In this document: positions 51,688 to 59,958 of the stretch, in pieces | Layout of the letters: every line of letters begins with the position of its first letter | Numbering within the stretch: position 1 is the first letter of the stretch | Source: Oceanidesulfovibrio indonesiensis | GTDB taxonomy: Bacteria; Desulfobacterota; Desulfovibrionia; Desulfovibrionales; Desulfovibrionaceae | Direction of reading: 5' to 3' | NCBI RefSeq assembly: GCF_007625075.1 | Contig: NZ_QMIE01000011.1 | Location: 88,543-152,542 of the forward strand | DNA: 64,000 nt | Program-made: the position numbers and the translations under genes | Notes under the pieces: model-generated | Told to the model about the DNA's origin: nothing | The model's input: the letters and a program-made list of their open reading frames with translations, nothing else | Database searches by the model: none

Positions 51688-53241
51688 ATGAGAACGCAGA
51701 TGAAAACCAAACTATTACTTACCGGATCGGCAATCATCATTCTTCTTGTCATTTTGGCCGCATCTATTCACAGCAATGCGTACTTGCTAGGTATATGCTT
51801 CCTTGCCATGGCCCTTGTCGGAGTTTTGCTTTTTTTTTCGATTCTTCACTTGATCAATCCGCTGAAAGCAACAGCCCAAAGCCTGAAAACGGCGGCTGAA
51901 GGCGATCTTGCCATCAACATCAAAGTCTCGGGCCCTCCGGAAGTGATGGATCTGCAGCAATCCTTGCGCGCTCTGCTGGATCTGCTCAAAGAGAAGATCA
52001 GCCTGAGCGATTCACTCCTGGAAAACATTATCACTCCCATGGCATTGATCAACACGGATGGAACTATTCGCTGGATGAATGAATCCATGGTAAAACTGAC
52101 CGAACAAGATGCCCCCCCCTCAGAGTTCTATGGGATTCACTTTTCCGAGTTCTTTTACGGCAACAGGCGAGATACCGTCTCCGAAGCCGCGCTTCGCGAG
52201 AAATCCAAGCAATTCGTAAAATCACAGTTTGAATCCCGGAAGGGCAATACAAAATACGTGTCCGTAGCCGCATCCCCCATATGGAATCCTGACGGAAGCA
52301 TTACGGCCTGTTTCACAACGGTCATGGATTTCACGAATATCAAACTCAAGGAAGACCGAATTATCGAACAGAATGAAACTATCGCACGTGGCGTTTCGGA
52401 AGCCACGGCCGTATCCGAGGAAGTCTCGACTGCTGCGACGCAGCTGACCAACCAGATTCTTATGGCGCACCAGGGCGCGGATGAACAGCGATCCCGCACC
52501 ACGGAAGTCGCCACTGCCGTGGAAGAAATGAATGCAACGATTCTGGAGGTAGCGCGCAATGCCGGCGCTGCTTCCGAGACAGCACACTCCGCTCAGGAAA
52601 CCGCCCGGATTGGCGCCAGCCAGGTGCGGGATGTTATCCACGTGATGGACAATGTCAGCAGCAAGGCCCGCCAACTGAAAAATGAAATGGACGACCTTGG
52701 CACCCAGGCCGAAGGCATTGGCCGAATCATGGTCGTTATCAACGACATCGCCGACCAGACTAATCTATTGGCGCTCAATGCAGCCATTGAAGCGGCACGC
52801 GCCGGCGAAGCAGGCCGCGGCTTCGCCGTTGTTGCAGATGAAGTCCGAAAGTTGGCCGAAAAGAGCATGCAAGCTACCAAAGACGTCAACTCCTATATTG
52901 GCGCCATTCAGGAGAGCGCTCGTAGAAACGTGACCGCCACAGAGGATACGACGTCTGTCATCGCCAAAGCGACAGCCATGTCCCACGAAGCCGGCGACTC
53001 GCTGGAAAAAATCCTGCATCTTGTGGAGAGCACGGATGATCAAATCCGTTCCATCGCTTCGGCTTCGGAACAGCAGTCCTCAGCAAGCGAGGAGATCAAT
53101 CTATCCACTGGTGAAATCAACCGGATCGCCCTCGATACCGTGGAGGCTATGGCGCACGCATCGCAAGGTATAGACAATATATCCAAATTGGCATCCAACC
53201 TGCGCGAGTACATGGTCATGATGCAACAGGAGTCAGCGTAA
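51688..53241 (+). CDS. Methyl-accepting chemotaxis protein with PAS domain and no large periplasmic domain
   Basis: This is a 517-residue chemoreceptor. Two close membrane helices (about residues 8-28 and 33-52) leave almost no periplasmic loop. HAMP is at ~53-107. A cytosolic PAS domain is at ~115-220 ([20 protein letters not shown]). The signalling hairpin contains [34 protein letters not shown]. So it senses internally, unlike the heme chemoreceptor at 13.7-15.7 kb. The start may be 51688 or 51700. Confidence 0.9.
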   Translation: MRTQMKTKLLLTGSAIIILLVILAASIHSNAYLLGICFLAMALVGVLLFFSILHLINPLKATAQSLKTAAEGDLAINIKVSGPPEVMDLQQSLRALLDLLKEKISLSDSLLENIITPMALINTDGTIRWMNESMVKLTEQDAPPSEFYGIHFSEFFYGNRRDTVSEAALREKSKQFVKSQFESRKGNTKYVSVAASPIWNPDGSITACFTTVMDFTNIKLKEDRIIEQNETIARGVSEATAVSEEVSTAATQLTNQILMAHQGADEQRSRTTEVATAVEEMNATILEVARNAGAASETAHSAQETARIGASQVRDVIHVMDNVSSKARQLKNEMDDLGTQAEGIGRIMVVINDIADQTNLLALNAAIEAARAGEAGRGFAVVADEVRKLAEKSMQATKDVNSYIGAIQESARRNVTATEDTTSVIAKATAMSHEAGDSLEKILHLVESTDDQIRSIASASEQQSSASEEINLSTGEINRIALDTVEAMAHASQGIDNISKLASNLREYMVMMQQESA

Positions 53242-53264
53242 CCACGTACGTTCGCGTACACCAA

Positions 53265-53296
53265 GGGCCCGGATGATAAGGTTCGGGCCATTTTCG
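53265..53296 (+). terminator. Rho-independent terminator after the chemoreceptor gene
   Basis: GGGCCCGGAT pairs with AGGTTCGGGCC around a short loop, followed by ATTTTCG. Confidence 0.75.
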
Positions 53297-53412
53297 CGTG
53301 ACTCTCCTTCAGCGCATGCCCCGATCCTTTTGATTGCCCTCAAGGCCGGCCCGTGCTTTTCTTGCACTATGCAGAAATATGACATCCAGACCACGAGGCG
53401 GCGCCAAACAGC

Positions 53413-54204
53413 ATGATCCCCTACCTCGTCGTATGTACGGCGGCGTTTCTTACGGCCGGCCTCACCCTGTTTTCGGGATTTGGGCTGGGCACCATCCTCA
53501 TGCCTGTATTCGCCCTGTTCTTTCCGGTGGAAGTGGCCGTGGCGGCCACGGCTGTGGTCCATTTTGCGCACAATGTGTTCAAGGTCGGAGTGGTGGGAGG
53601 CTTGGCGGACAGGAGTCTGGTGTTGCGCTTCGGCCTGCCGGCCATGGCCGCGGCGCTTGTGGGTGCTGTTGCATTGGGGCTTGTAGCTCGCGTCCATGCT
53701 CTGGTCGCATACAATCTCGGACCGCTTGAGGCCGAAGTAACCCCCATCAAGCTCGTGATGGCCGTGCTCATGCTCGTGTTCGCCATGTTCGAGCTTGTTC
53801 CGGTTCTGAGGAGACTACGCTTCGGCAAAGAGCACCTCGTGCTCGGCGGAGTGCTGTCCGGATTCTTCGGCGGATTCTCAGGCCATCAAGGCGCGTTGCG
53901 GGCGGCGTTCCTCGCCAGGGTCAGCGCCAAGACGGAAACCTTCGTCGGGACGAACGCCGTGCTCGGCTTCCTCGTGGATGTGTCGCGGCTGTTGACATAT
54001 GCGGCGCTGTTCTTTTTCGCGGGAGAAAAGAGCCCCGTTGGCGCACAGGAATGGCCTCTCATTTTCGCCGGAATCGGGGCGGCCTTTTTTGGAGTCATCC
54101 TCGGCAAGCGCTATCTTCATGCGATACGCATGAAAACGATACAGACGCTGACCGGCATCCTGCTGCTGATGATCGCCGCGGCCCTTGGAGCCGGACTGGT
54201 GTGA
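53413..54204 (+). CDS. TSUP/TauE-SafE family permease
   Basis: This is a 263-residue membrane protein with about eight helices. LFSGFGLGTILMPVFALFFPVEVAVAATAVVHFAHNVFK and GGVLSGFFGGFSGHQGALRAAFL are the two repeat halves of the TSUP family. It is shorter than the TauE protein at 29-30 kb. No substrate can be assigned. Confidence 0.9.
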   Translation: MIPYLVVCTAAFLTAGLTLFSGFGLGTILMPVFALFFPVEVAVAATAVVHFAHNVFKVGVVGGLADRSLVLRFGLPAMAAALVGAVALGLVARVHALVAYNLGPLEAEVTPIKLVMAVLMLVFAMFELVPVLRRLRFGKEHLVLGGVLSGFFGGFSGHQGALRAAFLARVSAKTETFVGTNAVLGFLVDVSRLLTYAALFFFAGEKSPVGAQEWPLIFAGIGAAFFGVILGKRYLHAIRMKTIQTLTGILLLMIAAALGAGLV

Positions 54205-54610
54205 TTGGAGCCAGAGTCATTCCCGGGCTGGCGAACTCATGCGGTTTGGTTGCTGGTGTTTCAACCCGGCTTTCGAGTTGTCGCCATAAGACTCCGAAAT
54301 TTTAGAACATTGATCTCACCTTGGCCAATGCTTTTCGCCAGAGTGATCGACGAGGTTTTGGAACGCAGAGCCAATGCACCTCCAACTGGAGGCATTCTTC
54401 TGATCTATAGATATGTTCAATCTATAGATATGTTCAGTCCTGACACCCGGGCGATCATTTCGAAAAAGACGTGCACTGGCGCGGCAATGTAACAAAGGCC
54501 GATCGTGGGACTTCTGTGTCCAACGAAGAAGTGCTTAGGGAGTGGGCGGCGCCCAAAAAATACATTGCAGCAGGATGTTGCGTTGTAGCAAAAAAATTGA
54601 AGAAAGCATG
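54205..54610. other. Intergenic region upstream of tRNA genes
   Basis: About 400 bases without a gene. It contains the tandem repeat at 54404-54437. Confidence 0.4.
54404..54437. repeat. Two tandem 17-base repeats with a palindromic core
   Basis: TCTATAGATATGTTCAA (54404-54420) is followed directly by TCTATAGATATGTTCAG (54421-54437), identical but for the last base. Each holds the palindrome TCTATAGA. It looks like an operator or a short slippage duplication. Confidence 0.75.
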
Positions 54611-54638
54611 TTGACATTCCCGGCCTTGGTCTATAAAT
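54611..54638 (+). promoter_or_regulatory. Promoter of the tRNA pair
   Basis: TTGACA at 54611-54616 and TATAAATAT starting at 54632, with a 15-17 base spacer depending on the -10 choice, about 15 bases before tRNA-Val. Confidence 0.7.
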
Positions 54639-54652
54639 ATGCTGCTTCTTCG

Positions 54653-54728
54653 GGGCGGATAGCTCAGCTGGGAGAGCATCGGCCTTACAAGCCGAGGGCC
54701 ACAGGTTCGAGCCCTGTTCCGCCCACCA
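54653..54728 (+). tRNA. tRNA-Val (anticodon TAC)
   Basis: The acceptor GGGCGGA pairs with TCCGCCC, followed by encoded ACCA. The D-arm AGCTCAGCTGGGAGAGC, the anticodon loop CTTACAA with TAC, and GGTTCGA in the T-arm are all present. It reads GUA codons and, with wobble, GUG. Confidence 0.96.
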
Positions 54729-54741
54729 CGAAGACAAGAGC

Positions 54742-54820
<79 letters not shown>

Positions 54821-54854
54821 AAAATTAACAGTCGTCACGGCTGTTTACTCCATG

Positions 54855-54892
54855 CGGGATCAAGAGTTGCAGCTCTTGGTCCCGTTCTTTTT
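54855..54892 (+). terminator. Terminator downstream of the tRNA pair
   Basis: CGGGATCAAGAG (54855-54866) pairs with CTCTTGGTCCCG (54873-54884, one G-T pair), followed by TTCTTTTTT. It ends the tRNA transcript just before the integrase gene. Confidence 0.85.
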
Positions 54893-54894
54893 TC

Positions 54895-55977
54895 CTACTG
54901 TTGGACCTCGTGTTGGACCTCCAGATTGGAGAGCCCACCTTCCAACACACCAAGATACGGCCGCATGTCCTCAGGGCCATGCACATACCGATCTGACATG
55001 CGCAGGCTCTTGTGTCGCAGGATGTTCTTGATAACCACCTGCGGCACGCTGTTCCTGGCGAGGACTGAGGCTGTCAGATGTCGTATGCCGTGGTTGTCGA
55101 AAGGCTTGACCTCTGCCTTCTTGCACAGCTCCTTCGGGAATCCTCGATACTCTTTGATCTGCCTCCCTTTGTTGCGTCCTTCCTGTTGAACAAAGACCCA
55201 CTCACCAGTTGAGTTCTGGCGATGCTCAAGCAGCACGTCGAACAAGGCGTCTGTCATGGGAATCCAATCCGCTTCCATGCTGCCATTCTCACGCTTCTTC
55301 GTGTTGAGGCTTACCCGGCGTTCAATGAAGTCCACATCGGACCACCTGAGCCGGAACAGCTCGCCAATGCGTGCGCCGGTGAAGATGAGGGTCAGAAGCA
55401 GAACCTTGTCCTGGCCTTCGGCCTTCCCCACCACACGCCAGAAGTCGGACTCTGGCGGCACATAGCGTGGATTTTTTGATGCGGGGAACGTCAGTGCTTT
55501 GCGTTTCTTGAATGGGTTCTTCCCATCCGGGAAGCCGTCGAGGAACTCCAAGCCCCATTCCCACGCGGCGGAGAGGTTCTTCCGTTCCTTGTTGGCCGCG
55601 TACCCGCTGCGCTGCTGGTATTGCCCCTGAAGGTGCTCAAGGGCTTTGGCCGGCGTGATGCTCACCATCAGCGTTTCCTTGCCAAAAGCCTTGACCAGGC
55701 GCTTCATGACGTTCTTTTTCTCGGAGTAGGTCTTCGGTGCATAACGCTGGGAGTAGTCCAGATACCGATTCGCCCACTCAATCACAGAGACCATGGCGGT
55801 TGGCTGCGGGGTCGGGTCTGCTCCCTGGCCTGCAAGGTGACGCCGCATGTCCACTTCCCATGCTTGGGCGTCTTCCTTGTTGTCCATCAGGGGAGACCTG
55901 ATGCGCCGCCCCTGCACCTTCACCTGCCCGTGCCACTGCCCGGTCCACTTCCCGTTCCTCTTGAACTTGTGAGGCAT
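54895..55977 (-). CDS. int: Tyrosine-type site-specific integrase
   Basis: This is a 360-residue recombinase. The N-terminal part (HGQVKVQGRRIRSPLM) fits an AP2-like DNA-binding arm. The core-binding SAM-like domain covers ~65-150. The catalytic domain has Arg in TGARIGELFRLRWSDV, HxxR in HGIRHLTAS, His in ILRHKSLRM and the nucleophile in SDRYVHG. AGGAG lies five bases before the ATG, inside the overlapping HTH gene. It is adjacent to tRNA-Asp. Confidence 0.95.
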   Translation of the reverse strand: MPHKFKRNGKWTGQWHGQVKVQGRRIRSPLMDNKEDAQAWEVDMRRHLAGQGADPTPQPTAMVSVIEWANRYLDYSQRYAPKTYSEKKNVMKRLVKAFGKETLMVSITPAKALEHLQGQYQQRSGYAANKERKNLSAAWEWGLEFLDGFPDGKNPFKKRKALTFPASKNPRYVPPESDFWRVVGKAEGQDKVLLLTLIFTGARIGELFRLRWSDVDFIERRVSLNTKKRENGSMEADWIPMTDALFDVLLEHRQNSTGEWVFVQQEGRNKGRQIKEYRGFPKELCKKAEVKPFDNHGIRHLTASVLARNSVPQVVIKNILRHKSLRMSDRYVHGPEDMRPYLGVLEGGLSNLEVQHEVQQ

Positions 55978-56161
55978 ATTGACTCCTGATTCGCTCGCCG
56001 ATCAGACTGTCAAAGAACAGTGGCTTGGACCTCGGAGTATTCCGATACCCGCCGTAGCGGGCAGGGTTACGCAGAACCGTTGCCACTGTCACGCCAAAGA
56101 GCGCCGCGACATCCTCTATGGACCAAAGCGGCCCAAGGTCTGAGGGCGTCGGGATCGACAA
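55778..56161 (-). CDS. Helix-turn-helix protein, excisionase/AlpA-like, overlapping the integrase
   Basis: Residues 1-65 (LWSIEDVAALFGVTVATVLRNPARYGGYRNTP..LFFDSLIGERIRSQY) have a winged-HTH of the excisionase/AlpA type. The frame then continues for 62 codons inside the integrase gene in another frame, ending at 55778, and that tail looks like antisense-quality sequence. So the C-terminal half may be a read-through, or a stop has been lost. Position before the integrase and in the same direction fits xis. Confidence 0.55.
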   Translation of the reverse strand: MSIPTPSDLGPLWSIEDVAALFGVTVATVLRNPARYGGYRNTPRSKPLFFDSLIGERIRSQYASQVQEEREVDRAVARAGEGAGAAHQVSPDGQQGRRPSMGSGHAASPCRPGSRPDPAANRHGLCD

Positions 56162-56165
56162 TGCT

Positions 56166-57335
56166 CTAAACCTCCACCGCCTGGTTGCCTTCGGTCAGAG
56201 GGTTCCAGCCCTCCAGTTCCCGCACCTCATTCACGGTCAGGATGCCATTCTTGACGGCGATCTCATGGCCGCGCCAGCGGGCGTCATGGTCGCCACGCAA
56301 GAAGCCGGAGAGGTCGAACTCCAGCCGGTGCGTGTCGCGTGTCGCTGCGGAGAACACGCTCCTGGTGAACGCGGCTTCGATTTTGCGGCACCAGGGGGCC
56401 ACGGTGAACATGGCGAACCACCGGCCGGCGGTCTCCGAGTTCGTGAAGGTGTTGTGCGTGTAGTCCTGCACCAGCGGCGGCGGCACCTGGAATATGCGGC
56501 ACATTTCTTCCACGGAGAACTTGCGCGAGCCAAGCAATTCCGCGTCCTCGGGCGTCATGGTCATTTGCTGCCATTCAAGGCCCTGGTCGAGCAGGAAGAA
56601 CTTGCCGCGATTCGCTGCGCCGGCGTGCATTTGCTCGATTTGCTGGCGAAGCTGCTTGCGGGCATCCTCGGGCAGTTTGCCGTCCAGCTTGAAAGCGCCG
56701 GAAGGGTTCAGGCCATTGCGGTGCAGCGCGTTGGCTGCTTCCTGTACGGCAAGGCCACCTTCCACAGCGCCAGCCGCTCTGTGGAGTCGTGCGCGTCCGA
56801 TTAATCCATCGTCGGTGCGGTCCCGGAGGTGCAAGACCTCGTGTTCCAGAAGGCGGCGCATCTTGCCTTGCCCGCCGTATATGCTGGTCATCTCGGTTAC
56901 GTCGTAGGCCAGCTTTCCGTTCGGGAGCATCTGCACGGAGACCCATTGCCAGGGGATGGGCTTCAAAGCCGATACCCGGCCGGCACCATCGGTCACGATC
57001 TCCACCAGGGCGTTACCCCGGAGAAGGACCTCAGCAATCAGCCATTCCACGAAGTCAGGCCACGATTGATGATCGTTCACGCCGCGCCGGATGAGCTTTG
57101 ACAGCGGGTGTCTTTCGTCCACGTCGCGGCCGTTCTCGGTCTCCCTGTAGACGTATGCCTGGATCGAGGCCGCTGCCGTCGCTATGACATTCGTACAGGC
57201 CAGGACCACACTCAGGTTCTCAGCGATCCGCGAGGTTACAATGGCACCTGTGGCCGTGTTCAGGCCGGAGAGTGCGCTCCACGAGGGATCCACGGCGCGG
57301 GTCTCTTTCTTGCGGAACAAGTCTAAAATTTTCAT
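56166..57335 (-). CDS. HK97-family phage portal protein
   Basis: This is a 389-residue portal. Features: LSVVLACTNVIATAAASIQAYVY, DFVEWLIAEVLLRGNALVEIV, the Tyr/Arg-rich KPIPWQWVSVQMLP, and EEMCRIFQVPPPLVQDYTHNTFTN, the typical C-terminal portal motif. It overlaps the protease by four bases. It forms the dodecameric ring through which DNA is packaged. Confidence 0.94.
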   Translation of the reverse strand: MKILDLFRKKETRAVDPSWSALSGLNTATGAIVTSRIAENLSVVLACTNVIATAAASIQAYVYRETENGRDVDERHPLSKLIRRGVNDHQSWPDFVEWLIAEVLLRGNALVEIVTDGAGRVSALKPIPWQWVSVQMLPNGKLAYDVTEMTSIYGGQGKMRRLLEHEVLHLRDRTDDGLIGRARLHRAAGAVEGGLAVQEAANALHRNGLNPSGAFKLDGKLPEDARKQLRQQIEQMHAGAANRGKFFLLDQGLEWQQMTMTPEDAELLGSRKFSVEEMCRIFQVPPPLVQDYTHNTFTNSETAGRWFAMFTVAPWCRKIEAAFTRSVFSAATRDTHRLEFDLSGFLRGDHDARWRGHEIAVKNGILTVNEVRELEGWNPLTEGNQAVEV

Positions 57336-57835
57336 ACGGTCTCCAGGTAGAGCTTGGCGATATTGAGGCGCGGTGTCTTGGCGCGGGCTTGTACCACAGT
57401 GCCGTCATAGGCCGGCCATGCGCTTACGACGCTGATTTCATGCAGGGTCACGGCGCGGAGTTCGCGGCGGTTGCCGGTCCAGCGCTCGCCGCCTTCGGCT
57501 ACGGTAAAGCCGAAGCTCATGCCGCCCAGGTCGCCACGTTCGGCCAGGGCCAGCACATCGCGGCCGGGTTGCGTGTCGGGTATGTCCAGCTCGAAGGCCA
57601 GGCCGTGGGCGTCCTCGGCAATGCGCAAGCTGCCGCTCCGGGTCCGGGCGAGAAGCCGCGTGGGGTCGTGATCCACCAGGGCGAGAATGTCCCGGCCGGT
57701 AAGGGAGCCGGAAAAAGCGCCTGGCTGGATAACCTCCACGAAGTCGGCAATCCGCGCCTCGTGGTTGAAGGTCGCGGCGTATCCCTCCAGCTTGCGGCCT
57801 TTGGCCCTGTATTCTGTAACGTACCGTTGTTCCAT
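57332..57835 (-). CDS. HK97-family prohead protease
   Basis: This is a 167-residue protease that matures the capsid. Motifs: GYAATFNHEARIADFVEVIQPGAF, ALVDHDPTRLLARTRSGSL with the catalytic His, SFGFTV with the Ser, and a C-terminal ISVVSAWPAYDGT. The start at 57835 (MEQRYV) has an AGAGAGA ribosome site; an ATG at 57859 has none. Confidence 0.93.
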   Translation of the reverse strand: MEQRYVTEYRAKGRKLEGYAATFNHEARIADFVEVIQPGAFSGSLTGRDILALVDHDPTRLLARTRSGSLRIAEDAHGLAFELDIPDTQPGRDVLALAERGDLGGMSFGFTVAEGGERWTGNRRELRAVTLHEISVVSAWPAYDGTVVQARAKTPRLNIAKLYLETV

Positions 57836-57914
57836 CGTCTCTCTCTGTGGGCTGCTCATCGGGCCGGGAGCGCCACCTCCCGACGACTACCAGACTCGCT
57901 CTGGCAGTTTCGCT

Positions 57915-59192
57915 TTAGATGGCGAGTTGTCCGGCGGCGAAGCTCTCCGGGTGTCTCACGGCAACGTCCATGGTCAGCATGGCGCGGACCAGCACGTTGC
58001 CCTTCGAGTACGCTGTGGACTCATACGGGTTCACCAGCAGGTCGAAGGCGCTCCAGTAACCAAGGAGCAGGTCGGACCAGTCGCCAAAAACCATTGCGTG
58101 CTCATTGGTCCCGGTCCCGAGATTCGAGGGTACCAGGTTGGACACGGCCACCGGGTAGCCCGCGAGGTGTCGCGGTCCTTCCATCAGGTAGTCCGCACTC
58201 ACGGCCACGTCGGTTCCGTCCACCTCTTTCGGCGTGGAGCGCATCAGCTTGACCATGCTCGGGGTCGTGGCGAAAGCGCCGCCGTTGGCGTTGTCCAGCT
58301 CCAGGGCTTCGATGAACTCCAGCACCTTGGCCCAGGTGACGCCGCCGGAGAGGTCCACCGTGTTGATGCCGGCCGTGGAGAGGATGCCGTCCGGTTCATT
58401 CGCACCGCCCCCCTGGATGGCGACGCGATCCACGGCGCGGGCCAGGACCTTGGCGAAGTCGTCTCGCACCAGGGCTTCAATGTCCGGACTGGTCTGAAGC
58501 AGCATGTTGCGGCTGAACTCGGTCAAAGCGCCGGCGTGCTTCGGGGTCATCTGTACCTTACGGAACTGCATGTCGGCTGCGGAGAGAGCGGCGTTTTCAG
58601 CCACCCACCCGGCGGTTGCGGATTCCTTCAGACCGGGGATGTCCACATTGCCTTGCAGCCCGTTCAGGACACGGGCACCCAGGCCGCGCACGATGAGGGC
58701 GGCGCGAAGGGTGTCAATGAACTGGTTCCCGTAGTAGTCCGTGGCAATGAGGTTCGAACCAGGGCCACCGACGGGGGCGGCCGTGGTCATGACGCGCTTC
58801 TCGAACACGTTCAGCGGCACCATGACGCCTTGCGCCTTCTGTCCGCTCCGGCGCTGGAGTTCCTGCGAAAGCTCGCGCTCCCGGCCGTCATCCACGTTCA
58901 TGCCGGCAGCGCCAGCGATGGCCCGGACCAGGGAGAAGTTACGAAGCTCCTCGTCAATCTGGCGGTCTTCGTTGCCCGTGAGCGGCTGTCCGGCCATGCG
59001 GCGCTCTGCATCCTCAATCACGGTCTGGCGCTCGATCTGCTTTTCCACAGCGGAGAGCTCCTCCTTGTGGCTGTCGAATCGGGCTTCTTGCTCTGTGGAG
59101 AGGTCGCCGCCTTCACCTTGGGGGTTCTCGGTTAGTTCGCGCATAGCGGCGGCGATCCGCCCGCGCTTTTCCATGAGGTCTCGTACAGTCAT
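57915..59192 (-). CDS. HK97-family major capsid protein
   Basis: This is a 425-residue capsid protein. The N-terminal ~100 residues are a coiled-coil delta domain (MRELTENPQGEGGDLSTEQEARFDSH..). The mature part starts near residue 125 and has the HK97 fold pattern (RGLGARVLNGLQGNVDIPGLKESATAGWVAENAAL, AIQGGGANEPDGILSTAGI, WSAFDLLVNPY). CTAGGAGGATAAC precedes the ATG. Protease and portal follow downstream on the transcript, the reverse of the usual portal-protease-capsid order. Confidence 0.94.
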   Translation of the reverse strand: MTVRDLMEKRGRIAAAMRELTENPQGEGGDLSTEQEARFDSHKEELSAVEKQIERQTVIEDAERRMAGQPLTGNEDRQIDEELRNFSLVRAIAGAAGMNVDDGRERELSQELQRRSGQKAQGVMVPLNVFEKRVMTTAAPVGGPGSNLIATDYYGNQFIDTLRAALIVRGLGARVLNGLQGNVDIPGLKESATAGWVAENAALSAADMQFRKVQMTPKHAGALTEFSRNMLLQTSPDIEALVRDDFAKVLARAVDRVAIQGGGANEPDGILSTAGINTVDLSGGVTWAKVLEFIEALELDNANGGAFATTPSMVKLMRSTPKEVDGTDVAVSADYLMEGPRHLAGYPVAVSNLVPSNLGTGTNEHAMVFGDWSDLLLGYWSAFDLLVNPYESTAYSKGNVLVRAMLTMDVAVRHPESFAAGQLAI

Positions 59193-59193
59193 G

Positions 59194-59385
59194 TTATCCT
59201 CCTAGGATGCACCCGCGTTTGCGGGGTGTTGGTTTGAAGTGCGGCGTGCGGCCCTTGCCGTAATGGATGAGCAAGTCCACCCCCGACGAGTTTCGAGAGC
59301 CGCTTTGTTCGCTCCGGTGCGCCGCGCACCAGCTCGGAGTGCCGGGGGTCCAGGTTCCTGCACGACGAGGAACTATTTTTGCCAT
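59194..59385 (-). CDS. Small ORF between HTH-like gene and capsid gene
   Basis: A 63-residue frame starts at 59385, where its ATG overlaps the TAG stop region of the preceding gene, and ends one base before the capsid ATG. It reads MAKIVPRRAGTW... with a basic, Gly-rich end (RTPHFKPTPRKRGCILGG). The tight spacing on both sides suggests a translated, coupled gene, possibly a minor head or decoration protein. No family is recognised. Confidence 0.5.
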   Translation of the reverse strand: MAKIVPRRAGTWTPGTPSWCAAHRSEQSGSRNSSGVDLLIHYGKGRTPHFKPTPRKRGCILGG

Positions 59386-59861
59386 GGAAGCTGCCCCGCA
59401 ACATCCATGATGGTCTCGTAAAGTCTCCATGCGCAGTAATGGAAATCGAAGATTCGGTAGTGAATTGAGCCGATATCAAGAATGTTGAAGTCATTCTTCA
59501 TGATGAAACGACAACGTATCTTCGGAGCCACTTGGTACAGCACTACATAGTCCTGCCCAACGTATGGTTCTTCTGGCGAGTACACTTGCTTGTTCAAAAG
59601 CTCATGGCAGTAGAAGTCTGCACATTGAAGGGCTACTGGTGAAGCAACCTTTGTAGTTTCACCTTGCGAAGTCATTTGGTGAACGAACTCCACCTGCAAT
59701 GCCTCATGGAAACTATACAGGCGCTTTCTGCCGCGTCCGGGGCTTTTGTCCTGAATGGTGATAACCTTCCGCACAAACCAGTTCTGCATCAGGTTTTCAT
59801 TCAGTCCCGGCATGGAGTCGGAGAGATTTTTTACCGTGAATTGCGGCTTGAAAGGATCCAT
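59373..59861 (-). CDS. Hypothetical protein with N-terminal HTH-like region
   Basis: This is a 162-residue protein. Residues ~18-65 (MPGLNENLMQNWFVRKVITIQDKSPGRGRKRLYSFHEALQVEFVHQM) have the shape of a MerR-like winged helix. The rest is rich in aromatic residues and Cys (ADFYCHELL, HYRIFDFHYCAWRLYETIMD) and has no recognised fold. Its base composition is visibly more AT-rich than the flanking head genes. It sits between capsid and terminase genes, an unusual place for a regulator. Confidence 0.7.
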   Translation of the reverse strand: MDPFKPQFTVKNLSDSMPGLNENLMQNWFVRKVITIQDKSPGRGRKRLYSFHEALQVEFVHQMTSQGETTKVASPVALQCADFYCHELLNKQVYSPEEPYVGQDYVVLYQVAPKIRCRFIMKNDFNILDIGSIHYRIFDFHYCAWRLYETIMDVAGQLPWQK

Positions 59862-59958
59862 TTTGTGTTCCCTAGTTAGCCGTGCTAATTATAACCCATT
59901 GAAATAAAGCCCTTTTCCGAAGGGCGTGGTAGAAAACTAGCAAGACTAATGGTTTTTG

